From Bryobacterales bacterium (GTDB lineage: Bacteria; Acidobacteriota; Terriglobia; Bryobacterales; Bryobacteraceae): DNA of 7,552 bases. A program made the translations under genes and the position numbers. This document shows, piece by piece, positions 6,719 through 7,552 of this stretch. The notes beneath the pieces were generated by a model that saw only the letters and a list, made by a program, of their open reading frames with translations, did not search any database and was not told the origin of the DNA. Positions within the stretch are counted from its first letter, which is position 1. Every line of letters begins with the position of its first letter. The stretch covers positions 1 through 7,552 of the forward strand of contig PLGA01000281.1 in assembly GCA_003139735.1 (NCBI GenBank). Reading direction: 5' to 3'.

Positions 6719-7397
6719 GGCGATTCCACAACACCCGGATGGGGCGTTCCGTTGGCCGGCACCGCGCCCAAAATCCTGGAGCGCGAATTGAACGCCGCGG
6801 GGCACGGCCGCTTCGAGGTGCTCAATGCCGGAGTGGGCAACTACAACACGGTGCAGGAGGTGGAGCATTACCTCACCATCGACCGCTCATTCCATCCCGA
6901 CCTGGTGATCCTGGAGTATTTCATCAACGATGCCGAATCGGTGCCGCGCGAGCGGAGCGTCGGACTGCTGGGCCGCAGCTACCTGGCGGCGTTCGCGCTG
7001 TCGCACTTCGATGGCGCGTTGCGCGTGGCCGGCCTGCGCCCGCGCTGGCGGGAGTATTACGCCTCGCTCTATCGCGACGGCAGCCCCGGCCTGGAAGCTG
7101 CCAAGGACGCTGGGCCGGCTGGCAGCGGTGACCGCCCAAGATGGAACGGGCCTGCTGGTGGCGATCCTGCCGGAGCTGCATCGGATCAACGGCGAGTATC
7201 CGTTCGAAAAAGAGCAGCGGAAGATCGCCGATTACCTGGCGTCGCGCCGGATTCGGACCATCGACCTGCTCGGTTGCCTGCGCGGCCACGGACCGGAAAC
7301 CGGTCTCTGGGTCACGCCCGCGGACGCGCACCCCAGCGTCAAAGCCAATGCGCTGATCGCGGGGTGCGTAGGCGCCGGCATTCCATCCCCGCGTTGA
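6719..7397 (+). pseudogene. Broken copy of SGNH hydrolase 2 (5' truncated, frameshifted)
   Basis: This is a remnant equivalent to residues 109 to the end of hydrolase 2. It begins at the catalytic block (GDSTTPGWG, where the intact gene has GDSTTLGWG). The export anchor and the first ~108 residues are missing, and a TAG lies in frame at 6710-6712. The first part reads in one frame to about 7109, through VLNAGVGNYN and EYFINDAES. A 2-base deletion then shifts the frame, and the rest (LGRLAAVTAQD to TPADAHPSVKAN) reads in another frame to TGA 7395-7397. No single start can give a complete protein. Its C-terminal end, AGCVGAGIPSPR then stop, probably shows the original end of the family and indicates that the intact copy has lost its own stop. 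Confidence 0.88.
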
Positions 7398-7421
7398 TAC
7401 CAGGCTGCGAGAGCCGCACCC
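6719..7421 (+). repeat. Direct repeat, copy 2
   Basis: This is the second copy of 2904-3604, in the same orientation and about 3.1 kb further on. It differs by a 2-base deletion at 7109/7110 and one extra base near 7377, plus scattered substitutions. Similarity continues about 25 bases past the hydrolase stop and then ends. The left edge begins abruptly at GGCGATTCC, just before the catalytic serine codon. Confidence 0.9.
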
Positions 7422-7494
7422 TTATACGACGATCCGACCGTCCGCCGCAGCGTTTCACCCTTCGCCCGTCGGCAAGCTCGCAGGAAAACGGTGT

Positions 7495-7503
7495 TGTTAC
7501 AAT
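7495..7503 (+). promoter_or_regulatory. Candidate extended -10 promoter (TGTTACAAT)
   Basis: TGTTACAAT differs from the extended -10 consensus TGnTATAAT at one position. No convincing -35 lies upstream, which extended -10 promoters may not need. It sits about 45 bases before a likely start codon at 7548, in the otherwise gene-free end of the window. Confidence 0.4.
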
Positions 7504-7533
7504 GAAGCTTGCCTAAAAGCCAATCGAGGCCAT

Positions 7534-7552
7534 GGAGGGCCGCGGGCATGTA
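7534..7552 (+). CDS. Likely start of a further gene, cut by the right edge
   Basis: GGAGG at 7534-7538 is followed after 9 bases by ATG at 7548-7550, a good ribosome-binding arrangement downstream of the promoter-like TGTTACAAT. Only the first codon would lie in the window, so the product cannot be named. An alternative ATG at 7532 overlaps the GGAGG and has no ribosome binding site of its own. Confidence 0.35.

Noticed and set aside
2904..7421. A composite transposon bounded by the two repeats
   Set aside because: The repeats are parts of a hydrolase gene with no transposase and no terminal inverted repeats, and the block between them has no mobility gene. Duplication and rearrangement are enough to explain them.
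6752..7516. A 254-codon frame in the broken hydrolase copy taken as a separate gene
   Set aside because: It begins after the catalytic serine, lacks the N-terminal anchor and switches to nonsense after the 2-base deletion at 7109/7110. The pseudogene explanation fits better.

Overview
The window is a GC-rich bacterial chromosome segment with no rRNA, tRNA, CRISPR array or recognisable transposase. High GC, family expansion of anchored SGNH hydrolases, a membrane-fused spermidine-synthase-like protein and non-ATG starts are compatible with a large-genome soil bacterium such as an acidobacterium. This is an impression; no marker gene settles it.

Layout. (1) 1-1218, minus strand: a SAM-dependent methyltransferase of the CmoB-like type. 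Its C-terminus carries tandem IPT/Ig-like repeats that run off the left edge. (2) 1219-1382: a divergent intergenic region with a near-perfect inverted repeat flanked by 8-bp direct repeats, and a TATACT box just before the next gene. (3) 1383-2579 and 2580-3749, plus strand: two paralogous membrane-anchored SGNH (GDSL-like) hydrolases, the second starting on the base after the first one's stop. The second appears to have lost its ancestral stop through a 1-base frameshift and has a spurious-looking tail. (4) 3750-4044: no convincing gene, some hairpins and a GC palindrome. (5) 4045-6540, minus strand: a large membrane protein with two homologous membrane halves and a C-terminal spermidine-synthase-like domain, lower in GC than its surroundings. 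(6) 6541-6718: a short spacer with two back-to-back mini-hairpins. (7) 6719-7397, plus strand: a broken second copy of hydrolase 2, lacking its N-terminus and frameshifted. (8) 7398-7552: a promoter-like element and probably the first codon of another gene.

The two copies of the hydrolase-2 segment (2904-3604 and 6719-7421) are direct repeats flanking a compositionally different 3.1-kb block that holds the membrane/synthase gene. The simplest reading is a tandem duplication of the hydrolase gene followed by arrival of the foreign block, with loss of the 5' part of the second copy. Patchy identity between the copies (a 164-bp perfect run inside otherwise diverged sequence) suggests gene conversion. 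The hydrolases and the divergent methyltransferase could act on a common cell-surface or secreted substrate, but nothing in the sequence names it.
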